DNA of 64,000 nucleotides from an uncultured Aquimarina sp. (GTDB taxonomy: Bacteria > Bacteroidota > Bacteroidia > Flavobacteriales > Flavobacteriaceae): contig CANLMN010000006.1 in the NCBI GenBank assembly GCA_947492105.1, positions 1 through 64,000 of the forward strand, in the 5' to 3' direction. Both the position numbers and the translations under genes were made by a program. This document shows positions 39,381 through 47,411 of the stretch, piece by piece. A model generated the notes under the pieces. The model made no database searches. It was not told where the DNA came from and worked only from the letters and a program-made list of their open reading frames with translations. Each line of letters begins with the position of its first letter. Position 1 is the stretch's first letter.

Positions 39381-41456
39381 ATGAAAAAAATCTACTTTTT
39401 TATCACCCTCTGTTTATTTACCACCCTTCTTAATAGTCAAACGATCTCGGAATTCTCATCTGGATACACTTCACTTGAAGGAATAGCTATAAACACAAAT
39501 AATGAAGTCTATGTCTCTGAACATGATTCTGGAAACATATATAAATTAGATCCTGACGGAAATGAAACCCTTGTTGGTACTGCTGGGGGATTTGCCAATG
39601 ACATGGTATTTGATACTAATAACGATTTGTACATCACAGAACCTTTTACAAACAAAATATCTGTCATAAATAATACTACCGGGATAATGAGTGAGTATAT
39701 ATCTACTTTCTCTATTGGAAATTCTCCATATGGAATAGATTTTGCTAACGGCTCCATATATTTTTGTTCAGAAAGTAATTCAAAAGTCGTAAAAATAAAT
39801 AGTGATTTAACAACCACTGATTACGCAACAGGCTTTTTTACTCCAGAAGGTATTGCCTTTGATTCGAATGGAAATTTGTTTGTTGCCGATAGAAATGACA
39901 GAAAATTATTCAAAATAACACCGACCGGAGCTAAAACTACGATTGCTAGTAGTATTCCAAACATAAGAGGAGTAGCGGTCTCTGTTAAAAATGAAGTGTT
40001 TTTTACTATGTACAACTCATTTCCTGTAGAAAACAAAATACTCAAATACGACCCTGTATCGGAGACTGTTTCTGATTATATAACCACTACACTCGACCAA
40101 CCTAGATCATTGGAAATAGATGATTTGGGGAATATGTATGTAACAAATTTAGGCAATGGAACTGTTGTCAAAATAACAGACCCTTCTTTGTTACCAGATC
40201 CTAATATTGTATATATCCCCGATTTCAATTTCAAATCTGAGCTGCTAAACAATGTGTTAATTAACACAAATATGGATCAAGAAATACAAAAATCCGAAGC
40301 AAATACATATCGAGGTTTTATGAATATTGACGATAAAAATATCGCTGATTTAACTGGAATCGAAGAATTTACAGAGATTACCAGTTTAAGTTGTAAAAAA
40401 AACCAACTGACAGTTCTTGATTTTTCTTCTAATACAAAATTGACACTGTTAAGTTGCTCTAATAACAACCTAAACTCATTGGATGTTTCTAAAAACAACC
40501 AACTAACTCATATATATTGTACAGATAATCAGCTAACGCAATTAAATACCTCTCAAAACACGCTTTTGACAACATTATGGTGTCAACGAAATAAGATTGA
40601 AAACTTAGACACTTCTAACAATACCCTATTAATTCAACTACTATGTGCCAATAATATGCTCTCTGATCTTGATGTCTCAAAGAATACTGAGCTAAAGTAT
40701 TTATTATTAGGACAAAACTTTTTAACAGATATAGAGCTGTCATCAAATATCAACTTGATAAATTTAAATTTTTTCAATAATGATATTGCTACTATTGATC
40801 TATCCAAAAACGTAGAATTAACATTCTTGAACTGTCAAACAAATGGAATGACATCCTTGGATATTACTAAAAACACAAAATTAACAGATATCTCTATCGG
40901 TTCTAATATTGATCTTGAAGAAATTGACTTAACAGCTAATACGCTATTAGAAAAGATAGAATTTCAATCTGTAGGTATTACCAACTTGGATCTATCCAAA
41001 AACGTAAATCTGAAAGAAATACTAGGTTCTTCCACAAAACTACAAAGCATCGATTTAAGAAATAATAACAATCAAAATATTACGGACTTTTCTATTTTGA
41101 ATGCTTTTAACCTATCTTGTATTTTTGTAGACGACAGTACGTATAGCCAAACAAATTGGACCAATCCCAATCCTGATCTAACAATGTTTGTAGAAACAGA
41201 AGAAGCATGTAATACTACACTATCTACTACGCTATTTGAACAAGATAATTTCAAAATCTATCCAAATCCTGTAACGTCTGTTTTAACAATTAATAGTCCT
41301 TTTAAAGAAGCTATTATATACGATTTACAGGGAAAACAAGTACTACTTGGTAAAACACAACAAATCAATCTTGAAAAATTAGCAAAAGGCATCTACGTAA
41401 TCAAAATATTTGGAGATAGTAACTCCCTTACTGTATCCAAATTCATAAAGAGGTAA
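39381..41456 (+). CDS. Secreted NHL-repeat / leucine-rich-repeat protein with T9SS sorting domain
   Basis: 691 aa from the ATG at 39381; a TTG three codons earlier is less likely. Signal peptide 1-19 (ends LLNSQ). Residues about 20-265 are six-bladed NHL/SMP-30-like repeats (LEGIAINTNNEVYVSE, PEGIAFDSNGNLFVAD, PRSLEIDDLGNMYV). Residues about 290-590 are 21-residue leucine-rich repeats of the form LTxLxCxxNxLxSLDVSKNT. The last 80 residues are a type IX sorting domain (FKIYPNPVTSVLTI ... KFIKR). Surface-exposed; probably a binding protein. Repeat A7 begins 4 bp after the stop. Confidence 0.85.
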   Translation: MKKIYFFITLCLFTTLLNSQTISEFSSGYTSLEGIAINTNNEVYVSEHDSGNIYKLDPDGNETLVGTAGGFANDMVFDTNNDLYITEPFTNKISVINNTTGIMSEYISTFSIGNSPYGIDFANGSIYFCSESNSKVVKINSDLTTTDYATGFFTPEGIAFDSNGNLFVADRNDRKLFKITPTGAKTTIASSIPNIRGVAVSVKNEVFFTMYNSFPVENKILKYDPVSETVSDYITTTLDQPRSLEIDDLGNMYVTNLGNGTVVKITDPSLLPDPNIVYIPDFNFKSELLNNVLINTNMDQEIQKSEANTYRGFMNIDDKNIADLTGIEEFTEITSLSCKKNQLTVLDFSSNTKLTLLSCSNNNLNSLDVSKNNQLTHIYCTDNQLTQLNTSQNTLLTTLWCQRNKIENLDTSNNTLLIQLLCANNMLSDLDVSKNTELKYLLLGQNFLTDIELSSNINLINLNFFNNDIATIDLSKNVELTFLNCQTNGMTSLDITKNTKLTDISIGSNIDLEEIDLTANTLLEKIEFQSVGITNLDLSKNVNLKEILGSSTKLQSIDLRNNNNQNITDFSILNAFNLSCIFVDDSTYSQTNWTNPNPDLTMFVETEEACNTTLSTTLFEQDNFKIYPNPVTSVLTINSPFKEAIIYDLQGKQVLLGKTQQINLEKLAKGIYVIKIFGDSNSLTVSKFIKR

Positions 41457-41460
41457 ATCA

Positions 41461-41619
41461 TATAAAATGTTATTTTGGGTTACAATAATTGAACTATTTT
41501 TTGCTAGTTTAAGCTATAAAATTCAAGCATAGCCAGTCGCTACGGTTTAATTCTAGAGTGAAAAAATAGTAGAAAAAGAAACGAATTATGAACCTTTAAT
41601 TATTTTTTTAAATGGTTTC
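41461..41619 (-). repeat. MITE-like repeat family A, copy A7
   Basis: About 159 bp in reverse: ACAATAATTGAACTATTTTT, GCTAGTTTAAGCTATAAAAT, AGCCAGTCGCTACGGTTTAA, AATAGTAGAAAAAGAAACG, TTTTTTTAAATGG. The termini are degraded and no clear flanking duplication remains. Confidence 0.78.
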
Positions 41620-41635
41620 AGATATACCATACCCC

Positions 41636-41680
41636 AAAAAAGGAGTCTATTACAACTTGTAATAGACTCCTTTTTTTTTA
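41636..41680 (+). terminator. Terminator, separated from its gene by repeat A7
   Basis: Perfect stem of about 18 bp (left arm to 41654 ending GGAGTCTATTACA, right arm from 41658 TGTAATAGACTCC), loop ACT, then T8. It is bidirectional in form. The gene it should serve ends 180 bp upstream. Confidence 0.85.
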
Positions 41681-41869
41681 AAACTACGTGATTTAGCTCA
41701 AGACATCAGAATGGCTTGTATTCTTTTTTTTTACAGAACCCATCTTGATTTTTTTCTTAAAAAATGGATCAAATTTGCCTATATTTTGTTATTTTCTTCT
41801 TTTAAGTACTGTTATGATACCAATTTTGAAGGACCAGACCACTTCATATTGAAAATTCCGTTATAGATG

Positions 41870-41904
41870 TTTGTAGTTTAGCTACTCAAAAATTCCTAAA
41901 TTTG
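41870..41904 (+). promoter_or_regulatory. Promoter candidate for the small lipoprotein gene
   Basis: TTTG (41870-41873), 23-bp spacer, TAAATTTG (41897-41904): good -33 and -7 matches, with a long spacer. The predicted start is about 10 nt before the ATG at 41921. Confidence 0.5.
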
Positions 41905-41920
41905 TGAATAAAACAACTCC

Positions 41921-42301
41921 ATGCTCATACGATTTACCATCGCCTTAATTAGCTGTTTCTTACTATCCAGCTGCTATGAACAAGAACGAAATTGCACCAA
42001 ATTCCGAACAGGAACTTTTGAATTTGAAACACTATTGAATGGAGAATTAGTCAAGACTACTTTTGTCCGTAATGACACTTTAGAAATTGATTATTTTAAT
42101 AACAAAGCTGACAGCTCTAAGATCCGTTGGATAAATGACTGTGAATATATTGTCAAAAAAATCAATCCACAAAGGATGGCTGAAGAAAAAGCAGTCCATA
42201 TGAAAATACTCACTAGCACAAAGGACACCTACACCTTTGAATATGCATTAGTTGGAAAATCAAATAAACAAAAAGGAGTTGCCAAAAAAATAAAAGATTA
42301 G
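41921..42301 (+). CDS. Small conserved lipoprotein
   Basis: 126 aa. Lipobox FLLSSC (C18), then RNCTKFRTGTFEFE, a set of beta strands, RWINDCEYIVKKINP, and HMKILTSTKDTYTFEYALVGK near the end. Two later cysteines (in RNCT and NDCE) may form a disulfide. This family is conserved in flavobacteria and is often mislabelled 'DNA topoisomerase IV' in databases; nothing in it resembles a topoisomerase. Convergent with the helicase gene, 17 bp apart. Confidence 0.75.
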   Translation: MLIRFTIALISCFLLSSCYEQERNCTKFRTGTFEFETLLNGELVKTTFVRNDTLEIDYFNNKADSSKIRWINDCEYIVKKINPQRMAEEKAVHMKILTSTKDTYTFEYALVGKSNKQKGVAKKIKD

Positions 42302-42318
42302 CCTCTGTATACTGTTGA

Positions 42319-43629
42319 TTAAATCAAAGTCACTCGAACCTTTTTCTTTTTGATTCTTGTATTATTTAGTAATTGCACAAGTGCGGCTGCCTTTTGCTTA
42401 GGTACCGCAACAAAAGCACAATCTTTTTTGAGCTCAATCACCCCCAATTCTTCTCGTTCTAGTTTTCCTTGTTTAAAAAATACTCCTGCTAAATCTGCTT
42501 TGGATATTTTATCCTTTCTACCACCCGAAATAAATAAAGTCTGCCAAATAGATGCTTTTGGGCGTTTGTTGGGCCTGAGTTGTATAGCCTTGGTTTCTTG
42601 AATAAACTCTGGCAACGATTCTTTTTCCCACTGCACTACATAAGCCGTTCCAGCTGCATTCATCCTAGCTGTTCGCCCATTTCGATGTGTAAATTCTGCA
42701 CTGTGAATTGGTAGTTGATAATGTATAATAAAATCTAGTTCTGGCACATCAATCCCACGTGCCGCCAAATCTGTAGCTATTAACAAATTATGTGTTTTAT
42801 TACGAAATTTAATTAATGCCCGTTCTCGATCTCGCTGTTCCATTCCTCCATAAAAACATCCATGAGCAATGCCTTGTTTTGTCAAAAAATCACTAACCCA
42901 TTGTATTGTATCTTTAAAGTTACAGAATATAATTCCTGAAGTATCTCCTACATGACAAAGAAGCTGTTCTAAAGCGCCCAGTTTATCTTTGGTAGGTGCC
43001 ACTACCCTTTTAATTGTCAATAATGCTTTTTGTTCTCCTAAGAAGTTAAGTGTTTTTGGTTTCAACACCCCTACAAATCCAGGTATTTGAACTTGCTGAG
43101 TAGCCGACGTCATTACACGTTTGGATACATTGGGAAGTCCATTAATAATTTCACGCATTTCACCTTCAAACCCTACCTCCAAGGATTTATCAAACTCATC
43201 TAATACTAATGTCTTTATCCCTTCGGTCGCAAAACTACCTCTGCGTAAGTGATCTGCAATTCTTCCTGGTGTACCTACTAATAATGTTGGTAGATGCTGT
43301 AAATCTTCTTTGTCTTTGACAAAAGCACGTCCACCATAAACTGCATTTACCTTGTACCCTGATCCCATAGATCTAGCTACTTGCTCGATTTGTATAGCTA
43401 GTTCTCTAGAGGGCACCAAAATAAGCGCTTGAACATCGGCACTATTATTATCTAATAATTCTAGCATTGGCAAAAGAAACGCCAAAGTTTTTCCAGTCCC
43501 TGTTGGTGACAGGATTACAACATCTCTATGCCTTGCAATAGCCTCTTGAGCTGCTAACTGCATTGAATTGAGTGCTGTAATATCTAATTTTTCTAAAATT
43601 TGTTGCTGTGATCGAGTATGTACTGTCAT
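42319..43629 (-). CDS. DEAD-box RNA helicase, DbpA-like
   Basis: 436 aa. RecA-like domain 1 has Walker A SPTGTGKT (41-48), PSRELA, GTPGRI, and motif II reading DEFD (144-147) instead of DEAD, then TSAT. Domain 2 has GIIFCNFKDT, ATDLAARGIDVPELDFIIHY and HRNGRTAR. The C-terminal 75 residues (KADLAGVFFKQGKLEREELGVIELKKDCAFVAVP) resemble the DbpA RNA-binding domain, which recognises 23S rRNA hairpin 92, so a role in 50S assembly is inferred. A TACTTTTG element sits only 5 bp upstream of the ATG, so the mRNA may be almost leaderless. Confidence 0.87.
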   Translation of the reverse strand: MTVHTRSQQQILEKLDITALNSMQLAAQEAIARHRDVVILSPTGTGKTLAFLLPMLELLDNNSADVQALILVPSRELAIQIEQVARSMGSGYKVNAVYGGRAFVKDKEDLQHLPTLLVGTPGRIADHLRRGSFATEGIKTLVLDEFDKSLEVGFEGEMREIINGLPNVSKRVMTSATQQVQIPGFVGVLKPKTLNFLGEQKALLTIKRVVAPTKDKLGALEQLLCHVGDTSGIIFCNFKDTIQWVSDFLTKQGIAHGCFYGGMEQRDRERALIKFRNKTHNLLIATDLAARGIDVPELDFIIHYQLPIHSAEFTHRNGRTARMNAAGTAYVVQWEKESLPEFIQETKAIQLRPNKRPKASIWQTLFISGGRKDKISKADLAGVFFKQGKLEREELGVIELKKDCAFVAVPKQKAAALVQLLNNTRIKKKKVRVTLI

Positions 43630-43794
43630 ATCGCAAAAGTACTATATAACGACGGATTTATACTAGCTAAAGTCATAAAGATCGCTCACTTCATGATACA
43701 CCAAGAGTTACTGATGAATATTGACATTATATTAACCGCTGTAAGCTTTTCTTTTTGACAAGAAATCTAAAACCAATAGCGTTCTCAAAAAAAA

Positions 43795-45066
43795 TTATGA
43801 CTTCAAAAGTGTAGCCAATGAAGCGGTCAAATTCTTGCGACTATAACGAACTATATTTCTACCTTCTACAACCAAGGTCTTATCTTGATATGCATCAAAA
43901 TAAGCCTGCAACTGTGCTTTAATTGCTGCATATTCTGTGTAAGTAAAATACGTTCCAGTCTCCGTTGTTTGCAAAACCTGCGCTACATCACTTCCTTGGG
44001 GTCCAAATGCAAGGATAGGACGTTTGGCATTCATATATTCAAATAACTTTCCTGGAATAATACAACGTGTCTCAGGGCTATCTATCTCGATAAGTAATAA
44101 TAATTGAGCTTTTCTTTGTAATTCTAACGCCTCTAGATGCGAGACATAGCCTTGTATTTTTAGATATTTATCTAATCCAAAAGACCGTATGCTCTCCAAA
44201 ACAGTAGTACTAACTGCTCCTACGAGTTGTATACTTAGCCTTTCGGCGAAAGCTGAATTTTCTTGAATCAAATCGGCTATTGCTTTCCAAAACATTTTGG
44301 GGTTGCGTCCTGCCAACAATGAACCAATATGAGAAATAGTAAAATCTACATCCAAAGATACCGATGGAATTGTTGTGGTATCATACCCATTGGTTATAAC
44401 TGTTATTGGTTGTTCTGTAAGTGTTTCAAATTCTTTTTTGGTCGTAAAACTAGTAACAATGATATGATCTGATTGATTCAAAACATCTTTTTCTAAACGC
44501 CTGTGCTTCTGTTTTGCTCTTTTTCCTAACTTCAATTTTTTATGATACCCAATAGTCGTCCATGGATCTCTAAAATCAGCAAACCAACGAACTCCCAAGA
44601 GCTCCTTGAGTTTCATACCTATTAGATGTACACTATGAGGTGGACCTGTGGTAATTATCGTTTCTATATCATTCGCTTCTATATATGACTTTAAGAATCG
44701 TACCGATGGTTTAATCCAAAATTTTCGTGCATCTGGCACAAAAAAATTGCCTCGAACATACAACAACAACTTCTGGAGTAGTGATTGCTTCTTTTTTGGA
44801 GAAATAATTCCAGAACTAATTATTTTGGTTTGTTTTTTGGAAAGCATTCCTGCAATTCCGTAAGGCTCAAAAATAGGTTGTTTTAATACCGTAAGTTTCT
44901 CTGACACTTCTTCTAACAATGTAGCGTCTATTAAAGGATAACTAGGGTTTTCAGGGATATATACTATGGGCTCTATTTCAAATTCTGGTAGATACTTTAC
45001 AAATTTTAGCCATCGTTGTACCCCTGGTCCTCCTGCGGGAGGCCAATAATATGTAATAATGAGCAC
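43795..45066 (-). CDS. Family 4-type glycosyltransferase, non-ATG start
   Basis: 423 aa GT-B glycosyltransferase. The N-terminal loop ITYYWPPAGGPGVQRWLKF and the C-terminal donor-site region (PGKLFEYMNAKRPILAFGPQGSDV, with PGKxFEYm) are clear; WFADFRDPWTTI is typical of the family. The only plausible start in frame is GTG at 45066 or a CTG seven codons earlier (45085-45087), which would give LKSTPKKVLIITYYW; there is no ATG. It probably adds a sugar to a surface polysaccharide or glycoprotein glycan; acceptor unknown. Monocistronic. Confidence 0.82.
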   Translation of the reverse strand: MLIITYYWPPAGGPGVQRWLKFVKYLPEFEIEPIVYIPENPSYPLIDATLLEEVSEKLTVLKQPIFEPYGIAGMLSKKQTKIISSGIISPKKKQSLLQKLLLYVRGNFFVPDARKFWIKPSVRFLKSYIEANDIETIITTGPPHSVHLIGMKLKELLGVRWFADFRDPWTTIGYHKKLKLGKRAKQKHRRLEKDVLNQSDHIIVTSFTTKKEFETLTEQPITVITNGYDTTTIPSVSLDVDFTISHIGSLLAGRNPKMFWKAIADLIQENSAFAERLSIQLVGAVSTTVLESIRSFGLDKYLKIQGYVSHLEALELQRKAQLLLLIEIDSPETRCIIPGKLFEYMNAKRPILAFGPQGSDVAQVLQTTETGTYFTYTEYAAIKAQLQAYFDAYQDKTLVVEGRNIVRYSRKNLTASLATLLKS

Positions 45067-45170
45067 TTTCTTAGGTGTAGATTTCAGTGTTCCTGATTTT
45101 GGGTTTATACGACAGTATCTTTAAAAATAAATAATTTAGACAAGTAATAGTAATCAAAGTTATTTCTGAA

Positions 45171-46052
45171 TTAGCTCTTTGCAAATGATTTTTTGATCTT
45201 TTTGAAGAACAAGACTACTATCAATACGATAGCACCTACTACCAAGCCCGTAAGAAACTCTCCCACAAAACTAGGGATACCATGTAATAAATCATGGATA
45301 AAAGGAATATTGTGTACAAATATACCCCCAGAGACAGAGATCAATGCCAATGTACCTATAACAGATAAACTTTTGATAATTTTGGGTAATAGGTTTACCA
45401 AAAACTGCCCAAACTTATGTAGTATTTTATCTTCTTCTGGATTACTTTTTATAATACTGAATCCCATATCATCTATTCTTACAATCAAAGCAACAATACC
45501 ATATACACCAATTGTGGCTATTAATGCTACAAAAGAAACTACCAAAATTTGTACTAAAATTGGTTCAGTACTTACAGTTCCTAAAGCAATAATCACAATT
45601 TCTACAGAAAGAATAAAGTCTGTCAAAATAGCTGATTTGATCTTACTCTTTTCTTTTTGCATCACAGCTTCTTTTGAAAGTGTTACAGCTTGCGCTATAT
45701 GTTCTTTGTCATTACTATGTGGAACAAAAAATTCATAGATTTTCTCTGCACCTTCAAAAGCAAGATATAATCCACCTATTACAAGAATTGGAACAATGAC
45801 CCAAGGCAAAAAAGCACTCAATAAAAAAGCAATAGGTAGAATGATTATTTTATTCAATAATGAGCCCTTCCCTATAGCCCATAAAACTGGCATCTCTCTA
45901 GAGGCCACAAAGCCTGAAGCTTTTTCTGCATTCACTGCTAAGTCATCTCCTAAAATTCCTGCTGTTTTTTTTGTTGCAACCTTTCCCATTACGGCTACAT
46001 CATCCATGAGTACTGCGATATCATCTAATAATGCAAAAAATCCTGATGCCAT
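45171..46052 (-). CDS. DUF808/YedI-family membrane protein
   Basis: 293 aa inner-membrane protein. Opening MASGFFALLDDIAVLMDDVAVMGKVATKKTAGILGDDLAVNA is the DUF808 signature. Membrane segments are at about 65-80 (IIILPIAFLLSAFLPWVIVP), 86-98, 145-165 (FILSVEIVIIALGTV), 170-190, 225-245 and 265-285 (LTGLVVGAIVLIVVLFF), with a soluble loop containing PHSNDKEHIAQ. Function unknown. Its length matches the family. Confidence 0.88.
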   Translation of the reverse strand: MASGFFALLDDIAVLMDDVAVMGKVATKKTAGILGDDLAVNAEKASGFVASREMPVLWAIGKGSLLNKIIILPIAFLLSAFLPWVIVPILVIGGLYLAFEGAEKIYEFFVPHSNDKEHIAQAVTLSKEAVMQKEKSKIKSAILTDFILSVEIVIIALGTVSTEPILVQILVVSFVALIATIGVYGIVALIVRIDDMGFSIIKSNPEEDKILHKFGQFLVNLLPKIIKSLSVIGTLALISVSGGIFVHNIPFIHDLLHGIPSFVGEFLTGLVVGAIVLIVVLFFKKIKKSFAKS

Positions 46053-46212
46053 TTTTATCTATTTTATTGGAATGCTAATGTACTATTTTCAGAGGAATTT
46101 TATATCCCGACAAATAATGATTTTTAATGTTTTCAGAGTAGGAGCTACTGAACTAATGAGTTTACAACACCTACTATTCTTGAATAATTATGACGATGAT
46201 TTGATATTAAAC

Positions 46213-46247
46213 AAAAAAGGGGTGATCTTTTCCGAACACCCCTTTTG
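46213..46247 (-). terminator. Terminator of the EF-hand gene, displaced by repeat A8
   Basis: Arms AAAGGGGTG / CACCCCTTT with a 12-nt loop; on the minus strand it is followed by T6. The EF-hand gene ends at 46429 on that strand, and the 161-bp repeat A8 lies between. Confidence 0.75.
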
Positions 46248-46254
46248 GTTATAA

Positions 46255-46415
46255 TACCATTTAAAAAATAATTACAGGCTAATAATTAGCGTCTTTTTAT
46301 CCTATTTTTTCATTAAAAAATTAAACCGTAGCCACGGCTATGTCTAAATTTTATGGTTCAAACTAGCAAAAAATAGTTCAAATTATTTTGGCTTACAATT
46401 ACATTTTAACTGGTA
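46255..46415 (+). repeat. MITE-like repeat family A, copy A8
   Basis: 161 bp, TACCATTTAAAAAATAATTA to ATTTTAACTGGTA, flanked by TAA on both sides (46252-46254, 46416-46418). This is the best full-length copy: the first and last 28 bp pair with five mismatches. Confidence 0.9.
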
Positions 46416-46428
46416 TAAAAAACATTTT

Positions 46429-46743
46429 TTAATGTTTTTTCTTTTTAGCCTTTGCTTTGGCTGCTCTTTCCAAACGAGCTTTATAATCCTCTAATGTATA
46501 AGAACCATCACCATCCTTATCTATTCTATTGAATCTTTTTTGAAGGATCTCATCAGAAAGCTCATTTTTTCTCTTTTTGCTTTTAAACTCTTCAAAAGTA
46601 ACTTTACCATCCTTATCAAGGTCAAAATAATTAAACACTTTTTCTGGATCAAGTTTCTTTTTTCCTTCTTGCGCAGAAGCTGTTAGCGACACTGCAAAAA
46701 AACCAATCGTTAACAGACTTAATTTTAAAATATTTGATTTCAT
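46429..46743 (-). CDS. Exported EF-hand protein
   Basis: 104 aa. Signal peptide 1-24 (ends LTASAQ). Two EF-hand loops, DLDKDGKVTFEEF and DKDGDGSYTLEDY, with the expected acidic ligands and a glycine at position 6 of each loop. A Lys/Ala-rich tail follows. It is a small periplasmic or secreted calcium-binding protein. The promoter at 46801-46833 is well formed, and the original terminator lies beyond repeat A8. Confidence 0.85.
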   Translation of the reverse strand: MKSNILKLSLLTIGFFAVSLTASAQEGKKKLDPEKVFNYFDLDKDGKVTFEEFKSKKRKNELSDEILQKRFNRIDKDGDGSYTLEDYKARLERAAKAKAKKKKH

Positions 46744-46800
46744 ATTAATTGTTTTTTATATTAAGACCTATATTTTGCATAAAGGTTTAATCATATCACA

Positions 46801-46833
46801 CAAAAGTATGCTTTTTAACATAAAAATGGCAAA
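46801..46833 (-). promoter_or_regulatory. Promoter of the EF-hand gene
   Basis: Minus-strand TTTG (46830-46833), 21-bp spacer, TACTTTTG (46801-46808): both elements of the Bacteroidota housekeeping promoter. The predicted leader is about 50 nt. Confidence 0.65.
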
Positions 46834-46978
46834 AATTTATCTTTTTATTTCACAATATCCAAACATTATCCGTTCTAAAGTTTGAATCCTGTATATTAAA
46901 GTACTTTTACCTTTTCTATTTTTTCTCATTTTTACTTCAAAGCTTTCTCTGCTCTAGTTCCAAAATACCTTGGAACAC

Positions 46979-47127
46979 TATCATCTAAAAAATAATTCTA
47001 GGCAAATAATTAGCTGTTTTTTTACTAGAAAATTAAACCGTAGTTATGGCGCTGCGCAAACCTTATAATTCAAACTAGCGATATAATAGTTCAATTATTT
47101 TAGCCTACAATTACATTTTTACTGATA
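46979..47127 (+). repeat. MITE-like repeat family A, copy A9
   Basis: 149 bp with a diverged left end (TATCATCTAAAAAATAATTC) and right end ATTTTTACTGATA followed by TAA, which is also the left flank of B2. The core is changed to TAGTTATGGCGCTGCGC. Confidence 0.78.
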
Positions 47128-47130
47128 TAA

Positions 47131-47291
47131 TACCAATTTATCCTTTGAATTTACTGGGATAAAATTTTCTTTTTTCGCCTCAGCTTCAGCATAAAAATAA
47201 ACCATAACTACGGCTATGCTTGATGTTTCTGCTGAGGCTGAAACAAAAAATCTTAATTTTTCTTTCCAGTAAATTCAAACAACAAATGGCA
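47131..47291 (+). repeat. MITE-like repeat family B, copy B2
   Basis: 161 bp, the same length as B1, TACCAATTTATCCTTTGAAT to CAACAAATGGCA, flanked by TAA on both sides (47128-47130, 47292-47294). The core ACCATAACTACGGCTATGC is intact where B1 has changed. Confidence 0.88.
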
Positions 47292-47292
47292 T

Positions 47293-47331
47293 AAAAAAAC
47301 TCTTAGCTTTTTTTGTAGCTAAGAGTTTTTT
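47293..47331 (-). terminator. Terminator of the sulfatase/rhamnosidase gene
   Basis: 15-bp arms (AAAAAACTCTTAGCT, 47294-47308; AGCTAAGAGTTTTTT, 47317-47331), loop of 8 nt; on the minus strand a T-run follows. It abuts B2 and lies 81 bp beyond the gene's stop. Confidence 0.8.
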
Positions 47332-47411
47332 CAATTACTCAATATATTCGTTTTTTATCCTATAAACCATACAACCTTATGGTTGCTGTATAGAGGGCAT
47401 TACAAATTTTC

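Noticed and set aside
41921-42301. DNA topoisomerase IV
   Set aside because: The name attached to this family in databases is wrong: the gene encodes a 126-aa lipoprotein with no topoisomerase feature.
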